Positions 47,360 through 61,090 of a DNA stretch of 64,000 nt are shown piece by piece (positions within the stretch are counted from its first letter, which is position 1; each line of letters starts with the position of its first letter). The notes under the pieces were generated by a model. The model was not told where the DNA came from and did no database searches. It saw only the letters and a program-made list of their open reading frames with translations. This stretch comes from Donghicola eburneus (GTDB taxonomy: Bacteria > Pseudomonadota > Alphaproteobacteria > Rhodobacterales > Rhodobacteraceae). The position numbers were made by a program, and so were the translations under genes. Location: the NCBI RefSeq assembly GCF_900115865.1, contig NZ_FOXY01000007.1, positions 1 through 64,000 on the forward strand, written 5' to 3'.

Positions 47360-49315
47360 ATGGCTCTGTCTCGCAGAACGGGTCAACGGTTTCAGGGATC
47401 AATCTGGCCGGGTTTCGTCGATGCGATGACCGGTTTGCTGCTGGTGCTGATGTTTGTTCTGACTATTTTTATGGTCGTCCAATCGGTGCTGCGCGAACAG
47501 ATCACGGGGCAGGAAACCCAGATTCAGGATCAAGAAGTGCAGCTCGGCGCCTTGGGTGCTGAGATTGCCGCCCTGTCCCAAGCGCTCGGGCTCGCCGAAA
47601 CCAAGGCTGCCGGTCTTGAGACGCAGGTTGGCGAGCTGACCGCAACCCTGTCCGCCACGCAGGATCAGGTTGACGCGCGTACCGCCGAGCTGAACGCCGC
47701 CCAAGAACAGATCACAGCCTTTGAGGCGCGGGTGGCCTCTTTGCTGTCGCAGCAGTCAGATCTGGAGGCAGAGCGCGACAGCCTGAATGCGTCCTTGTTG
47801 ACTGCACGCGAAGAACTGGACGCTCAGGCAGAGGCGGCGCAATTGGACGCAGCGCGCCGTGCCGCACTCGAAGCGATGGTGCAAGATCTTGAGGCACAAG
47901 CCGCCGAGCAGGCGGAGGCGCTGTCGGATGCCGAAGCTGCCCGCCTTACCGAGGCCGAAGCTGCCGCCGCCCTGCGCAAGCGGTTGGAAGAGGCTGATAC
48001 CGAACTCACGGCTATGACTCTTGCGCTCGAGCAACAGCGCCAAGAGGCAGAGGATACGCTGACCAAACTCGCCGCCGCAAATGCTGTGCAGGACGAGCTA
48101 AATCAGCGGTTGGCGACAGTCATTCTGGCGCGAGATGCGCTGAAAGACGAGCTTGATGCGCTGTCGGCGGAAACTGCAGATAGCGACGCCGCCCGCGCGG
48201 AACTTGAGGCACGTCTGCAGGCGGCACTCGCCGCACAAGCTGGCGGGGAAGAGGCCGCAGAGCGCGTGATGTCCCTAGAGGATCAGCTGGCCGCTGCTTT
48301 GGCCGCGCGCCAGGACACCGAAGCAGAGCTTGAACGCCTGCGCCAACAGGGCATTACCTTGGACGATCAGCTTGCGGCTGCACTGGCGCTGCAAGCAGAG
48401 GCTCAAGCCGATGCGGAAACCGCAGAAAGCCGCGCTGCCGAAGCCGAGCAAGCCTCGGCCGATCTTCAGGCCCAATTAGCTGCCGCCCTCGCTGCCCAAG
48501 AAGAGGCTGAAACCCAACTCAGTGCCGCCGAACAGCGCAATGCGATTTTGGCCGCCGCACAGGATGCCCTGACCGGCCAAGAGGCGCAAACCGTCGAGGC
48601 AGAACGGAAAGTCGCTCTGCTGAACCAACAGCTGTCGGCCCTGCGCAACCAATTGGGAGAATTGCAGTCCCTGCTGGACGACGCCCAAGAGCGCGATGCC
48701 GCCGCGCAAGTGCAGCTGCAATCCTTGGGGTCGGACCTGAACGCGGCTCTGGCCCGCGCGGCTGCCGAAGAGCGCCGTCGCCGCGAGTTGGAAGAAGCCG
48801 AAAATGCCCGTCTCGCCGAAGAGGCCACGCGTCTCGCCGCCGAAGCCGAAGAATTGTCGCGCTATCGGTCCGATTTCTTTGGCCGCCTGCGTGATTTGCT
48901 TGGCAGCCAAGAGGGCGTTCAGATCAAGGGTGATCGCTTTGTCTTCTCCTCTGAGGTTCTGTTTGATCAGGGGGACGCCACATTGTCTGGCGAAGGGCGT
49001 CAACAAATCGGCAATGTCGCTCAAATCCTGCAAACCGTGGCGGATGATATTCCTGCGGGCATAGACTGGATTTTGCGTGTGGATGGGCACACCGACAACG
49101 TGCCGCTGTCTGGTTCCGGTCAGTTCGCAGATAACTGGGAGCTCAGCCAAGCCCGTGCGCTGTCGGTGGTGCGTTACATGGTGAATCAACTTGGCATTCC
49201 GCCAAATCGTCTGTCGGCCAACGGCTTTGGGGAGTTCCAACCAATCAACCCGGAAAACACCGCCGAGGCCCGTGCGCAGAATCGCCGGATCGAACTGAAG
49301 TTTACCGAGAGATAA
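47360..49315 (+). CDS. MotB/OmpA-like protein with very long coiled coil
   Basis: A 651-residue protein. One membrane segment near residues 20-42 follows WPGFVDAMTG, whose Asp could serve as the proton-carrying residue as in MotB or TolR. Residues about 48-510 are an almost unbroken Ala/Glu/Gln/Leu coiled coil. Residues about 515-651 are an OmpA-type peptidoglycan-binding domain with DGHTDNVPL and AQNRRIELKF. It would anchor the channel subunit encoded upstream to the cell wall across an unusually long spacer. Such pairs occur widely in Rhodobacteraceae, but their role is, as far as I know, not established. Confidence 0.85.
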   Translation: MALSRRTGQRFQGSIWPGFVDAMTGLLLVLMFVLTIFMVVQSVLREQITGQETQIQDQEVQLGALGAEIAALSQALGLAETKAAGLETQVGELTATLSATQDQVDARTAELNAAQEQITAFEARVASLLSQQSDLEAERDSLNASLLTAREELDAQAEAAQLDAARRAALEAMVQDLEAQAAEQAEALSDAEAARLTEAEAAAALRKRLEEADTELTAMTLALEQQRQEAEDTLTKLAAANAVQDELNQRLATVILARDALKDELDALSAETADSDAARAELEARLQAALAAQAGGEEAAERVMSLEDQLAAALAARQDTEAELERLRQQGITLDDQLAAALALQAEAQADAETAESRAAEAEQASADLQAQLAAALAAQEEAETQLSAAEQRNAILAAAQDALTGQEAQTVEAERKVALLNQQLSALRNQLGELQSLLDDAQERDAAAQVQLQSLGSDLNAALARAAAEERRRRELEEAENARLAEEATRLAAEAEELSRYRSDFFGRLRDLLGSQEGVQIKGDRFVFSSEVLFDQGDATLSGEGRQQIGNVAQILQTVADDIPAGIDWILRVDGHTDNVPLSGSGQFADNWELSQARALSVVRYMVNQLGIPPNRLSANGFGEFQPINPENTAEARAQNRRIELKFTER

Positions 49316-49320
49316 AGAAA

Positions 49321-49346
49321 GGGCGCCACGCGGGCGCCCTTTTTTG
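49321..49346 (+). terminator. Terminator of the MotAB-like operon
   Basis: A seven-pair stem GGGCGCC / GGCGCCC is followed directly by seven T residues, six bases past the stop codon. The adjacent 18-base repeat begins inside its T tract. Confidence 0.9.
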
Positions 49347-49378
49347 CCTAGCCGTGGATTTTTGCCTAGCCGTGGATT
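49343..49378. repeat. 18-base tandem duplication over the M23 peptidase stop
   Basis: Two perfect direct copies of TTTGCCTAGCCGTGGATT lie at 49343-49360 and 49361-49378. The unit spans the last codons (Ile-His-Gly) and stop of the minus-strand peptidase gene, so a second in-frame copy of codons and stop follows the real stop. This looks like a recent slippage or duplication event. Confidence 0.9.
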
Positions 49379-50322
49379 TCGGCTTGCGTGACACGCCGAT
49401 CAACGAGCCGCCCTTCACGAGAGACCGAGACGAGGCCCGTGTAGCGCCCTGTTGGCCAGCCTCCCTTTGGGGCCTTGAGGCCACCTGCGCGGAAGTACTG
49501 CGCTTGCTGGCGATCTACAGTCACGTCATGGCGGAAAATCTCGCCATGGGGGCCCGTGATCAGAAATGACATCACATCGCCGGACTGCGCACCGTAGGCA
49601 TAGCCCCACAGAACCAGCGGTTCGTTACGGGCGATATCGGCCTCAGGCAGCCCCTGCTTGATCGCGTCGTATTCAGGCACGGCGTCGGACAGCCCCAGAT
49701 CCAGAATCGCTGATGGTTGGTAGGCGATATCTTTGGCCCAAAGGGATAACTCGCTGTCGGCGCAGCTATCGGTATTCGGTGCAAAGGGATCGACGACAGC
49801 GCCGTTGTGGCGGACCGACAGGTGCAGATGCGGGAATTGGGTGCGGCCACTAAAGCCGACCTGTCCTAGAGGTGTACCTGCGGTGACAGTGTCACCATCC
49901 AGAACCCTCACGGACCCTTGGGCCATGTGGCAGTACTGGGTTTCCCAGCCATTGCCGTGATCAATGACAACGCCATTGCCGCAATCCCGCCCCTCGATCT
50001 CGTCGCTGGAGGTGTTGTCGAGGCCCAGATCAGGCATTCCATCGCGCACGCCGCGGACGCGTCCGTCCGCAGCGGCCAGAACGTCAACACCGTTTAAACG
50101 ATCCTCATGTGTGGCGAGCGCGAAGTCTGTGCCCTTGTGACCGTCGTAGCTGAGTGTGCCGCAGGTGAAATCCTTGGCCTCTGGGCCAGGGTCACGGTCT
50201 GTGAATTGCTGGATAAAACAGGTTTTGCCTAAAGTGCAGTCAATGGGAAGTTGCAGGGAAATATCCTGCGCCAAAAGCGGAGAAGCCCCCGCCGTTATAG
50301 CGAGGGCAATCAAATGTTTCAT
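49366..50322 (-). CDS. M23-family zinc metallopeptidase (LytM type)
   Basis: A 318-residue exported enzyme with a signal peptide at 1-18. The LytM fold shows GHKGTDF (His62, Asp66), YCHMAQGS with His132 and PHLHLSV (His165, His167), the full zinc and catalytic set, so peptidoglycan endopeptidase activity is likely. A C-terminal region of about 120 residues has no named domain. Its ATG directly abuts the clpA stop (TAA-ATG), so it is probably translated from the clpA transcript. Its own end is duplicated (see the 18-base repeat). Confidence 0.9.
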   Translation of the reverse strand: MKHLIALAITAGASPLLAQDISLQLPIDCTLGKTCFIQQFTDRDPGPEAKDFTCGTLSYDGHKGTDFALATHEDRLNGVDVLAAADGRVRGVRDGMPDLGLDNTSSDEIEGRDCGNGVVIDHGNGWETQYCHMAQGSVRVLDGDTVTAGTPLGQVGFSGRTQFPHLHLSVRHNGAVVDPFAPNTDSCADSELSLWAKDIAYQPSAILDLGLSDAVPEYDAIKQGLPEADIARNEPLVLWGYAYGAQSGDVMSFLITGPHGEIFRHDVTVDRQQAQYFRAGGLKAPKGGWPTGRYTGLVSVSREGRLVDRRVTQAEIHG

Positions 50323-52659
<2,337 letters not shown>

Positions 52660-52814
52660 TGGGGGTGCTCCTCTTGATCGGGGTCAGAGGGGCCCGAGGC
52701 CCCAACCAACCGTGGCCTGCATAAGTTAAAGTTTGGTCGTTCCGCGCGGCTCTTCAAGAGAAAACTTGGAATTATCCGACCAAATAGGAGTACGCGGATG
52801 ATCTTTGTGATGGG

Positions 52815-53585
52815 TTAAAAGGCATCTTTCATCTCGCGGATACGAGCAAATACTGAGGAATCTGCTGCATGAACCATGCCAAGCGCCTCTTTCACATCGC
52901 TGTTACTCGCCCGCAAAAACGGATTCGTTTTAAGCTCAGTTTCGAGTGAAACGGGCACCGTGGGCTCATCCTTGGTGCGTTTTGCGGCGATTTCTTCGGC
53001 CCGTTTCTGCAGTTCAGGATTCTTTGGTTCGACCGTCAGGGCGAATTTTGCGTTGGATGCCGTGTATTCGTGGCCCGAGTACACCATGGTTTCGGGAGGC
53101 AGGGCAGCCATCTTGGACAGGCTCTCCCACATCATCTCGGGGGTGCCTTCGAACAGGCGGCCACATCCCAACGCCATCAGGCTGTCAGCAGAAAAGAGCG
53201 CTGCGCTGCCCGGGAAATAGAAGGCAATGTGCCCGACGGTATGCCCCGATACATCTATAACGCGGCCGGTTTCCGCACCGACTTGCACAACGCTGTCTTC
53301 TTTGACCTTCAGGTCAAGCGGGGGCATCCTGTTCTGGTCCGCCTCGGCTCCGACGACACGCGCTTGGGGGAAGCGCTCTAGCATATCAGGCACGCCTTGG
53401 ACGTGGTCGTGGTGATGGTGGGTCAGGAGAATGACGTCGGCCGACCAGCCCTTGGCATCCAGAGCGTTTAGGATGGGACCGGCTTCGGGAATGTCGATGA
53501 CTGCGGTTTCGCCCGTTTCAGGGTCATGCGCCAAATATGCGTAATTGTCCGCTAGGCAGGGAACTGTAATGATCTCGAGGGGCAT
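52815..53585 (-). CDS. gloB: Hydroxyacylglutathione hydrolase (glyoxalase II)
   Basis: A 256-residue metallo-beta-lactamase-fold thioesterase that hydrolyses S-lactoylglutathione in methylglyoxal detoxification. THHHHDH at residues 55-61 is the binuclear metal motif. SGHTVGHIAFY and the C-terminal FLRASNSDVKEALG are also typical. The frame is open upstream to 53960, but the ATG at 53585 begins the known fold (MPLEIITVPC). It is divergent from the methyltransferase gene, sharing a 63-base spacer. Confidence 0.94.
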   Translation of the reverse strand: MPLEIITVPCLADNYAYLAHDPETGETAVIDIPEAGPILNALDAKGWSADVILLTHHHHDHVQGVPDMLERFPQARVVGAEADQNRMPPLDLKVKEDSVVQVGAETGRVIDVSGHTVGHIAFYFPGSAALFSADSLMALGCGRLFEGTPEMMWESLSKMAALPPETMVYSGHEYTASNAKFALTVEPKNPELQKRAEEIAAKRTKDEPTVPVSLETELKTNPFLRASNSDVKEALGMVHAADSSVFARIREMKDAF

Positions 53586-53648
53586 GGCGTTTCCTGTCGC
53601 TATTGCTATTGTTCCCCAAGAGACTGACCGAAGGGGCACCAAGGCGCA

Positions 53649-54392
53649 ATGCATCTGGACGTGCAAGATCTGCGAAATTTCTACTATCGCAGCGCTTTGG
53701 GGCGGGCCGCGCAGCGCGTGATCCGCGATGAAGTCCTGCGCTTCTGGCCCGAAGCACGCGGGCAGTCCGTTCTGGGATATGGCTTCGCTGTTCCGCTTTT
53801 GCGGCCCTATTTGCAGTCGGCACGCCGGGTAACGGCGCTGATGCCGGGCCCGCAGGGGGTCATGTCTTGGCCAGCAGGGATGCCAAATGTCTCTGTCCTG
53901 TGCCAAGAGGCAAACTGGCCGATCGAGACAGGCCACATCGATAAGTTGATTGTCATGCACGGGCTCGAAACCTCAGAGCAACCGGATCTGGTTCTGGAAG
54001 AGGCGTCTCGCGTTTTAGGGCCGGGGGGCAGCGCTATCTTTATTGTGCCAAACAGGGCAGGGGTCTGGTCGCGTCGGGACATCACGCCGTTTGGCTACGG
54101 CCGTCCCTTCAGTGCCCGCCAGCTTGAGGTGCAGCTTCAGCGCAGCGGGTTCCAGCCAAAGCGGACCAGCTCCCTCTTGCACCAGCCACCATCGCACCGT
54201 CGTTTCTGGCTGCGCTCTGGTCAGTTGATTGAAAAAGTAGCCCGCACCGCAGGCGCCGGCCTGCCCGGCGGTGTCATCCTTCTTGAGGCGCAGAAACTGA
54301 CGCAGGAACCGTCCGGCGGCGGGACCGCAGTGTCGACGCGCCCGCTCAAGGTTCTGGCCGGTCTCGCTTCGCCCGAAGCGAAGCCCGCCTGA
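53649..54392 (+). CDS. Class I SAM-dependent methyltransferase
   Basis: A 247-residue protein of the methyltransferase-11 type. [16 protein letters not shown] near residue 40 is a degenerate SAM-binding loop, and [20 protein letters not shown] near 116 is the usual post-core segment. The substrate is not identifiable. The arrangement gloB / methyltransferase is common in Rhodobacteraceae and similar genes lie next to gloB elsewhere, but this gives no function. The C-terminal 30 residues are low-complexity. Confidence 0.85.
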   Translation: MHLDVQDLRNFYYRSALGRAAQRVIRDEVLRFWPEARGQSVLGYGFAVPLLRPYLQSARRVTALMPGPQGVMSWPAGMPNVSVLCQEANWPIETGHIDKLIVMHGLETSEQPDLVLEEASRVLGPGGSAIFIVPNRAGVWSRRDITPFGYGRPFSARQLEVQLQRSGFQPKRTSSLLHQPPSHRRFWLRSGQLIEKVARTAGAGLPGGVILLEAQKLTQEPSGGGTAVSTRPLKVLAGLASPEAKPA

Positions 54393-54648
54393 CCCCGAGA
54401 GAATCGGATTCGAATTTAAAAATGTGGGCTCATGCGGCACTTTGCAGCATTCCGTGCGATTAATTTGCCCGTCTCAACAAATGCTAGCGCCATCTACGAC
54501 TTTAAAAGTGTGATCCAATGTTGCTAGGTGCGTCACCCTCTGCTAAGTCCTGCGCGATTTCGATGCCCTTAGGGATAATACCTACGGGCAAAAACGCCCC
54601 CGATACGACATTTCGACGGGTCGGGGCCAAGACATCGGAAGGGTGGAC

Positions 54649-55209
54649 GTGTCCGAACCAGCTTCGATCTCCTTCGGCATCGCGCAACGCTATGCCTCTG
54701 CCGTATTTGATCTCGCCCTCGAGACCAAATCGCTCGACTCCGTTGAGAAGGACGTAGACGCGCTGGCTGCCGCATTGGCAGGTAGCGATGATCTTCGTGA
54801 ACTGATCAACAACCCCGTTTACACGCGTGAAGAGCAAGGCGCTGCGATTGCCGCAGTTGCAACTCAAATGGGCGTGAGCAGCATCGTGAAAAACACGCTG
54901 GAGCTGATGGCTTCCAAGCGTCGTCTGTTCGCCATGCCGCAGCTGATCGCAGCTATGCGCGAGAAGATTGCAGCCTACAAAGGTGAAGTCACCGCTGAGG
55001 TTGTCAGCGCCACGGCTCTGTCCGACGCGCAAAAGGACAAACTTGCAGCCGCTCTGAAAGAGAGCGTCGGCAAGGACGTGAAGATTGAAGCCGCCGTTGA
55101 TGAAGCTCTCATCGGTGGTCTCGTTGTTAAGGTGGGCTCGAAGATGGTCGATACCTCGATCCGCTCCAAGCTCAACGCCCTACAGAATGCAATGAAAGAG
55201 GTCGGATAA
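54649..55209 (+). CDS. atpH: F1 ATP synthase subunit delta
   Basis: A 186-residue peripheral-stalk subunit joining F1 to subunit b. [20 protein letters not shown] at the N-terminus is characteristic of Rhodobacteraceae AtpH, and the C-terminal [17 protein letters not shown] block is conserved. The GTG at 54649 has GGAAGG six bases upstream; another in-frame GTG at 54643 touches that site and is less likely. It starts the five-gene F1 operon, one codon before atpA. F0 genes are not in the window. Confidence 0.94.
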   Translation: MSEPASISFGIAQRYASAVFDLALETKSLDSVEKDVDALAAALAGSDDLRELINNPVYTREEQGAAIAAVATQMGVSSIVKNTLELMASKRRLFAMPQLIAAMREKIAAYKGEVTAEVVSATALSDAQKDKLAAALKESVGKDVKIEAAVDEALIGGLVVKVGSKMVDTSIRSKLNALQNAMKEVG

Positions 55210-56748
55210 ATGGGTATCCAAGCAGCCGAAATTTCTGCGATCCTAAAGGAGCAGATTAAAAACTTTGGCCAAGACGCCGAAGTGGCCGAGGTTGGCCGCG
55301 TTCTTTCCGTCGGTGACGGTATTGCGCGCGTTCACGGTCTGGACAACGTTCAGGCTGGTGAAATGGTCGAATTCCCCGGTGGCATCCAGGGCATGGCGCT
55401 GAACCTTGAAACCGACAACGTCGGTGTCGTTATCTTTGGTTCGGACCGTGACATTAAAGAAGGTGACACCGTTAAGCGCACCAACTCGATCGTGGACGTT
55501 CCCGCTGGCGAAGGCCTGCTGGGTCGCGTTGTCGACGGTCTGGGTAACCCCTTGGACGGCAAAGGCCCGGTAGAATTCACCGAGCGCCGCGTTGCTGACT
55601 CCAAAGCGCCTGGCATTATCCCCCGTAAATCGGTTCACGAGCCCATGGCGACCGGCCTCAAAGCCGTTGACGCGATGATCCCGATCGGCCGTGGCCAGCG
55701 CGAGCTGATCATTGGCGACCGTCAGACCGGTAAAACTGCCGTTGCTCTGGACGCGATCCTGAACCAGAAGTCGTACAACGACGCTGCTGGCGGCGACGAA
55801 AGCAAGAAGCTGTACTGCATCTACGTTGCGGTTGGCCAAAAGCGTTCGACCGTTGCTCAGCTGGTGAAGAAGCTGGAAGAAACTGGCGCGATTGAATACT
55901 CGATCGTCGTTGCCGCTACCGCTTCGGACCCCGCACCCATGCAGTTCCTGGCTCCCTACGCCGCGACCGCAATGGCTGAGTACTTCCGTGACAACGGCAA
56001 GCACGCCCTGATCATCTACGATGACCTGTCCAAGCAGGCCGTGTCGTACCGTCAGATGTCGCTGCTGCTGCGTCGTCCCCCGGGACGTGAAGCGTACCCC
56101 GGCGACGTTTTCTACCTCCACTCGCGTCTGCTCGAGCGTTCGGCGAAGATGGGCGACGATCACGGCGCAGGCTCGCTGACCGCGCTGCCGATCATTGAAA
56201 CTCAGGGCGGCGACGTTTCTGCGTTTATTCCGACCAACGTGATCTCGATCACCGACGGTCAGATCTTCCTCGAAACCGACCTGTTCTATCAGGGCATCCG
56301 TCCTGCTGTGAACACTGGTCTGTCGGTTTCGCGTGTGGGTTCGTCGGCTCAGACCAACGCAATGAAAACTGTTGCAGGTCCGGTTAAGCTGGAACTGGCT
56401 CAGTACCGCGAAATGGCTGCATTTGCTCAGTTCGGCTCGGACCTCGACGCCGCAACCCAGAAGCTGCTGAACCGTGGTGCGCGTCTGACCGAGCTGATGA
56501 AACAGCCCCAGTACGCACCGCTGACCAACGCTGAAATCGTCTGCGTGATCTTTGCCGGTACTCAGGGTTACCTGGACACCGTCGCAGTAAAAGAAGTTGG
56601 CCGCTACGAAGCTGGCCTGCTGAAGTTCCTGCGCACCCAGAAGAAAGACCTTCTGGACTGGATCACCAACGAAGATCCCAAGATCAAAGGTGATGCAGCG
56701 GACAAGATCAAAGCGGTTCTCGACGAATACGCCAAGACCTTCGCATAA
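55210..56748 (+). CDS. atpA: F1 ATP synthase subunit alpha
   Basis: A 512-residue non-catalytic nucleotide-binding subunit. Walker A GDRQTGKT is at 169-176, and the signature [20 protein letters not shown] near 293 is intact. It begins directly after the atpH stop. Strong codon bias fits high expression. Confidence 0.98.
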   Translation: MGIQAAEISAILKEQIKNFGQDAEVAEVGRVLSVGDGIARVHGLDNVQAGEMVEFPGGIQGMALNLETDNVGVVIFGSDRDIKEGDTVKRTNSIVDVPAGEGLLGRVVDGLGNPLDGKGPVEFTERRVADSKAPGIIPRKSVHEPMATGLKAVDAMIPIGRGQRELIIGDRQTGKTAVALDAILNQKSYNDAAGGDESKKLYCIYVAVGQKRSTVAQLVKKLEETGAIEYSIVVAATASDPAPMQFLAPYAATAMAEYFRDNGKHALIIYDDLSKQAVSYRQMSLLLRRPPGREAYPGDVFYLHSRLLERSAKMGDDHGAGSLTALPIIETQGGDVSAFIPTNVISITDGQIFLETDLFYQGIRPAVNTGLSVSRVGSSAQTNAMKTVAGPVKLELAQYREMAAFAQFGSDLDAATQKLLNRGARLTELMKQPQYAPLTNAEIVCVIFAGTQGYLDTVAVKEVGRYEAGLLKFLRTQKKDLLDWITNEDPKIKGDAADKIKAVLDEYAKTFA

Positions 56749-56766
56749 GCCCGAAAGGACTGGATT

Positions 56767-57639
56767 ATGCCAAGCCTTAAGGACCTCAAAAACCGGATCG
56801 AGAGCGTGAAATCCACGCGCAAGATCACCAAGGCCATGCAGATGGTGGCCGCCGCAAAACTGCGGCGGGCACAGGATGCAGCCGAGGCAGCGCGCCCCTA
56901 TTCGGAGCGTTTCAATGCTGTCATGGCAAGCCTTGCAGCATCGGTTGGTGGTTCTGACACGGCACCCCGCCTTCTGGCGGGGACCGGGTCGGACCAAGTA
57001 CAACTTCTCATCGTGATGACCGCGGAACGTGGTCTTTGCGGCGGCTTCAACAGCTCGATCGTGAAGCTGGCCCGTCAAAAGGCAGCGGAACTGAAAGCAG
57101 CTGGCAAAACGGTTAAAATTCTGACTGTTGGCAAAAAAGGCCGCGAACAGCTCAAGCGTGATCTGGGTGATCTCATGATCGGCCACGTGGACCTCTCCGA
57201 GGTGAAGCGTGTCGGTTACGACAATGCACAGGCCATCGCAAAGGATGTACTGGCGCGTTTCGACGCTGGTGAATTCGATGTGGCGACCATCTTCTACGCC
57301 CAATTCCAGTCGGTGATTGCGCAATTGCCGACCGCACAACAGATCATTCCTGCCCAGTTCGACGACGCTGGCGAGGAAAACGGTCCGCTCTATGACTACG
57401 AGCCCAGCGAAGAGGCCATTCTGGCTGACCTGCTGCCGCGCGGCGTCGCGACCCAGATCTTTGCGGCTCTGCTGGAAAATGGTGCATCGGAGCAGGGCGC
57501 TCGGATGTCGGCAATGGACAATGCGACCCGCAACGCGGGCGACATGATTGACCAGCTGACCATCGAATATAACCGCTCGCGTCAGGCCGTCATTACGAAC
57601 GAGCTGATCGAAATTATCTCGGGCGCTGAGGCGCTCTAA
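56767..57639 (+). CDS. atpG: F1 ATP synthase subunit gamma
   Basis: A 290-residue central rotor shaft. The N-terminal [20 protein letters not shown] and the central [14 protein letters not shown] are diagnostic, and the C-terminal [20 protein letters not shown] is the conserved helix. It has GAAAGGA upstream and lies 18 bases after atpA. Confidence 0.97.
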   Translation: MPSLKDLKNRIESVKSTRKITKAMQMVAAAKLRRAQDAAEAARPYSERFNAVMASLAASVGGSDTAPRLLAGTGSDQVQLLIVMTAERGLCGGFNSSIVKLARQKAAELKAAGKTVKILTVGKKGREQLKRDLGDLMIGHVDLSEVKRVGYDNAQAIAKDVLARFDAGEFDVATIFYAQFQSVIAQLPTAQQIIPAQFDDAGEENGPLYDYEPSEEAILADLLPRGVATQIFAALLENGASEQGARMSAMDNATRNAGDMIDQLTIEYNRSRQAVITNELIEIISGAEAL

Positions 57640-59082
<1,443 letters not shown>

Positions 59083-59104
59083 ACCCTGCGGAAGGAGGCC
59101 CTGA

Positions 59105-59503
59105 ATGGCTGATATGGTTCAATTCGATCTGGTCTGCCCCGAGCGTAGCCTCGCATCGGGCAAAGCCAGCGAAGTACTGATCCCCGGCGCCGAGGGCGAA
59201 CTGACCGCGGGCCCCGGCCACGAGCCGATGCTGACCACTCTCCGTCCCGGTTTCCTCCGGGCGGAGCTGGAAGGCGGAGCGAAAGACTTCGTTGTGACCC
59301 ATGGGTTCGTCGAAGTTTCGGCTGAATCGGTTTCGGTGATTGCCGAGCGCGCTTTTGCAGCGGCCGACGTTGCCCGCCCCGATCTGGAAGCGATCCTCTC
59401 TGAGGCGCGTGAACGGATGGAGCAGGCGGCTGAGGACGAAGAGCGTCACGGTCTGGAACGCTTTGTTGCCGATCTGGTGCACTTGATCGACCAGATGGAC
59501 TAA
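59105..59503 (+). CDS. atpC: F1 ATP synthase subunit epsilon
   Basis: A 132-residue subunit that couples the rotor to the c-ring and can inhibit ATP hydrolysis. The N-terminal beta-sandwich contains VIPGAEGELTAGPGHEPMLT. The C-terminal helical part is short. It follows GGAAGGAGG and ends the operon before a strong terminator. Confidence 0.95.
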   Translation: MADMVQFDLVCPERSLASGKASEVLIPGAEGELTAGPGHEPMLTTLRPGFLRAELEGGAKDFVVTHGFVEVSAESVSVIAERAFAAADVARPDLEAILSEARERMEQAAEDEERHGLERFVADLVHLIDQMD

Positions 59504-59526
59504 CGTCCACCGACACAAACTATACG

Positions 59527-59562
59527 AAAGGCCCGCCTTGCATTCAGAAGGCGGGCCTTTTA
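59527..59562 (+). terminator. Terminator of the atp operon
   Basis: The stem AAAGGCCCGCCTT / AAGGCGGGCCTTT with an eight-base loop and a trailing T run lies 24 bases past the atpC stop. It is the longest stem of the terminators noted here. Confidence 0.95.
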
Positions 59563-59618
59563 GTTTTTCCGGCTAAGGTTAGTTTTATTTAAATAAGTTA
59601 CGCGGTATCTGAAGTGGC

Positions 59619-59969
59619 ATGAAGCGTCTCAACACCTTTCAGGTCGGAATCGACAGCGGCGATATTGTGCTCTTTTCGGATTTCGAAGAGGGCGGAGAGA
59701 TGTGGCGTGGCTCTGGCCCGCGTGACCGCGTGAAAAAGATCAAATTTTCTGCGATCTACCAAGACCCACCGTCAGTGACGGTCGGTCTGTCCCTGTGGGA
59801 TCTGGACTCGGACACCAACGTGCGCGTCGAGATCGCGGCCGAGAATATCACTGTTCGGGGATTTGATCTGGTGTTCCGCACGTGGGGGGACACCCGAATT
59901 GCCCGTGCTCGGGCGTCGTGGCAGGCCATTGGCAGCCTGCCACATGAAGATGACTGGCAGCTCTATTAA
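59619..59969 (+). CDS. H-type lectin-domain protein
   Basis: A 116-residue single-domain protein matching the H-type (discoidin-II/snail-agglutinin-like) lectin fold. It shows [36 protein letters not shown] and SWQAIGS, in the order typical of the family. H-type lectins form trimers that bind N-acetylgalactosamine in eukaryotes. Here there is no signal peptide, so a cytoplasmic or non-classically exported role is likely and unknown. It has no obvious operon partner, and its stop overlaps that of convergent prs by four bases. Confidence 0.8.
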   Translation: MKRLNTFQVGIDSGDIVLFSDFEEGGEMWRGSGPRDRVKKIKFSAIYQDPPSVTVGLSLWDLDSDTNVRVEIAAENITVRGFDLVFRTWGDTRIARARASWQAIGSLPHEDDWQLY

Positions 59970-60988
59970 GCGCCGTTGCCGTTATACAGGCCTTCGTAGA
60001 TCGGCACCAGCGTATCGGTTTCGAACAGCGACGAGACCGAAGTACCATTCCAGATGTTCAGGATACCCTGCGCAAACACGGGCGCGGTGGGGACGATCCG
60101 GATATTCGGGCAATCGAGGATTGCTTGGGTCGGCTCGATGGTGTCGGTGATAACGAGGCTCTTCATGACCGACTTGCTGACGCGCTCGACCGCAGGGCCG
60201 GACATAACGCCGTGGGTGATGTAGCTGTGTACCTCGGTCGCGCCTGCGTCCATCAGAACCTCAGCGGCTTTGCAGAGCGTGCCAGCAGTGTCGCAAAGGT
60301 CGTCGACGATGATACATTTCTTGCCAGTCACATCACCGATCACGGTCATTTCTGCGACTTCACCGGGCTTCTCGCGGCGTTTGTCCACAATCGCCAGCGG
60401 GGCGTTGATCCGCTTGGCCAGTTCGCGTGCACGGGCCACACCGCCAACGTCCGGCGAGATCACCATGACGTCTTCCATGCTGCCGAAGTGGTGCTGGATA
60501 TCCAGTGCGAAGATCGGCGCCGCGTACAGGTTGTCGACGGGGATGTCGAAGAAACCCTGAATCTGCGCAGCGTGCAGGTCCATGGTCAGGATCCGCTCGA
60601 TCCCGGCACGGGTCAGCATGTTGGCAACTAGCTTGGCGCTGATAGGGGTACGGGCCTTGGTGCGACGGTCCTGACGGGCATAGCCGAAGTAAGGGATCAC
60701 TGCGGTGATGCGGCCGGCCGAGGAGCGGCGCAGGGCGTCAGCCATGATCAGAAGTTCCATCAGGTGGTCGTTCGCCGGCTTCGACGTCGACTGGATGATG
60801 AACATGTCTTCGCCACGGACGTTCTCGAAAACCTCGACAAAGATTTCGGCATCGTTAAAGCGTTCAACACGGGCATCGACCAGACCCACATTCATCCCGC
60901 GATGCATCGACATACGCCGTGCAATTGATTTCGCGAGGGTCATGTTGGCATTGCCAGAAATCAGCTTAGGTTCGGTGAGAGAGGGCAT
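59966..60988 (-). CDS. prs: Ribose-phosphate pyrophosphokinase
   Basis: A 340-residue class I enzyme that makes PRPP from ribose-5-phosphate and ATP for nucleotides, histidine and tryptophan. [16 protein letters not shown] near residue 38, FGYARQDRR near 102, and the PRPP loop [11 protein letters not shown] near 235 are intact. The start at 60988 follows a weak AGGA site. It is about 20-25 residues longer than the E. coli enzyme, as usual in this group. It overlaps the lectin-like gene at the 3' ends. Confidence 0.97.
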   Translation of the reverse strand: MPSLTEPKLISGNANMTLAKSIARRMSMHRGMNVGLVDARVERFNDAEIFVEVFENVRGEDMFIIQSTSKPANDHLMELLIMADALRRSSAGRITAVIPYFGYARQDRRTKARTPISAKLVANMLTRAGIERILTMDLHAAQIQGFFDIPVDNLYAAPIFALDIQHHFGSMEDVMVISPDVGGVARARELAKRINAPLAIVDKRREKPGEVAEMTVIGDVTGKKCIIVDDLCDTAGTLCKAAEVLMDAGATEVHSYITHGVMSGPAVERVSKSVMKSLVITDTIEPTQAILDCPNIRIVPTAPVFAQGILNIWNGTSVSSLFETDTLVPIYEGLYNGNGA

Positions 60989-61090
60989 GAGCTGCGTCCT
61001 AGAAGGGGAGTTATGACGGATTCGTGACGTTGGCTTCGCTTAACACGCGGTAACCTTTACGCCAAGCAACGGAAGCATGGGAGGGCTCCA

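Noticed and set aside
46142-49315. A Zorya anti-phage system
   Set aside because: Only the MotA/MotB-like pair is present. No ZorC, ZorD helicase or ZorE nuclease is near, the neighbours are housekeeping genes, and the long coiled coil is on the B subunit, not on A.
54366-54381. A terminator at the end of the methyltransferase gene
   Set aside because: CGCTTCG/CGAAGCG forms a stem, but it lies inside the coding sequence before the stop and has no T tract.
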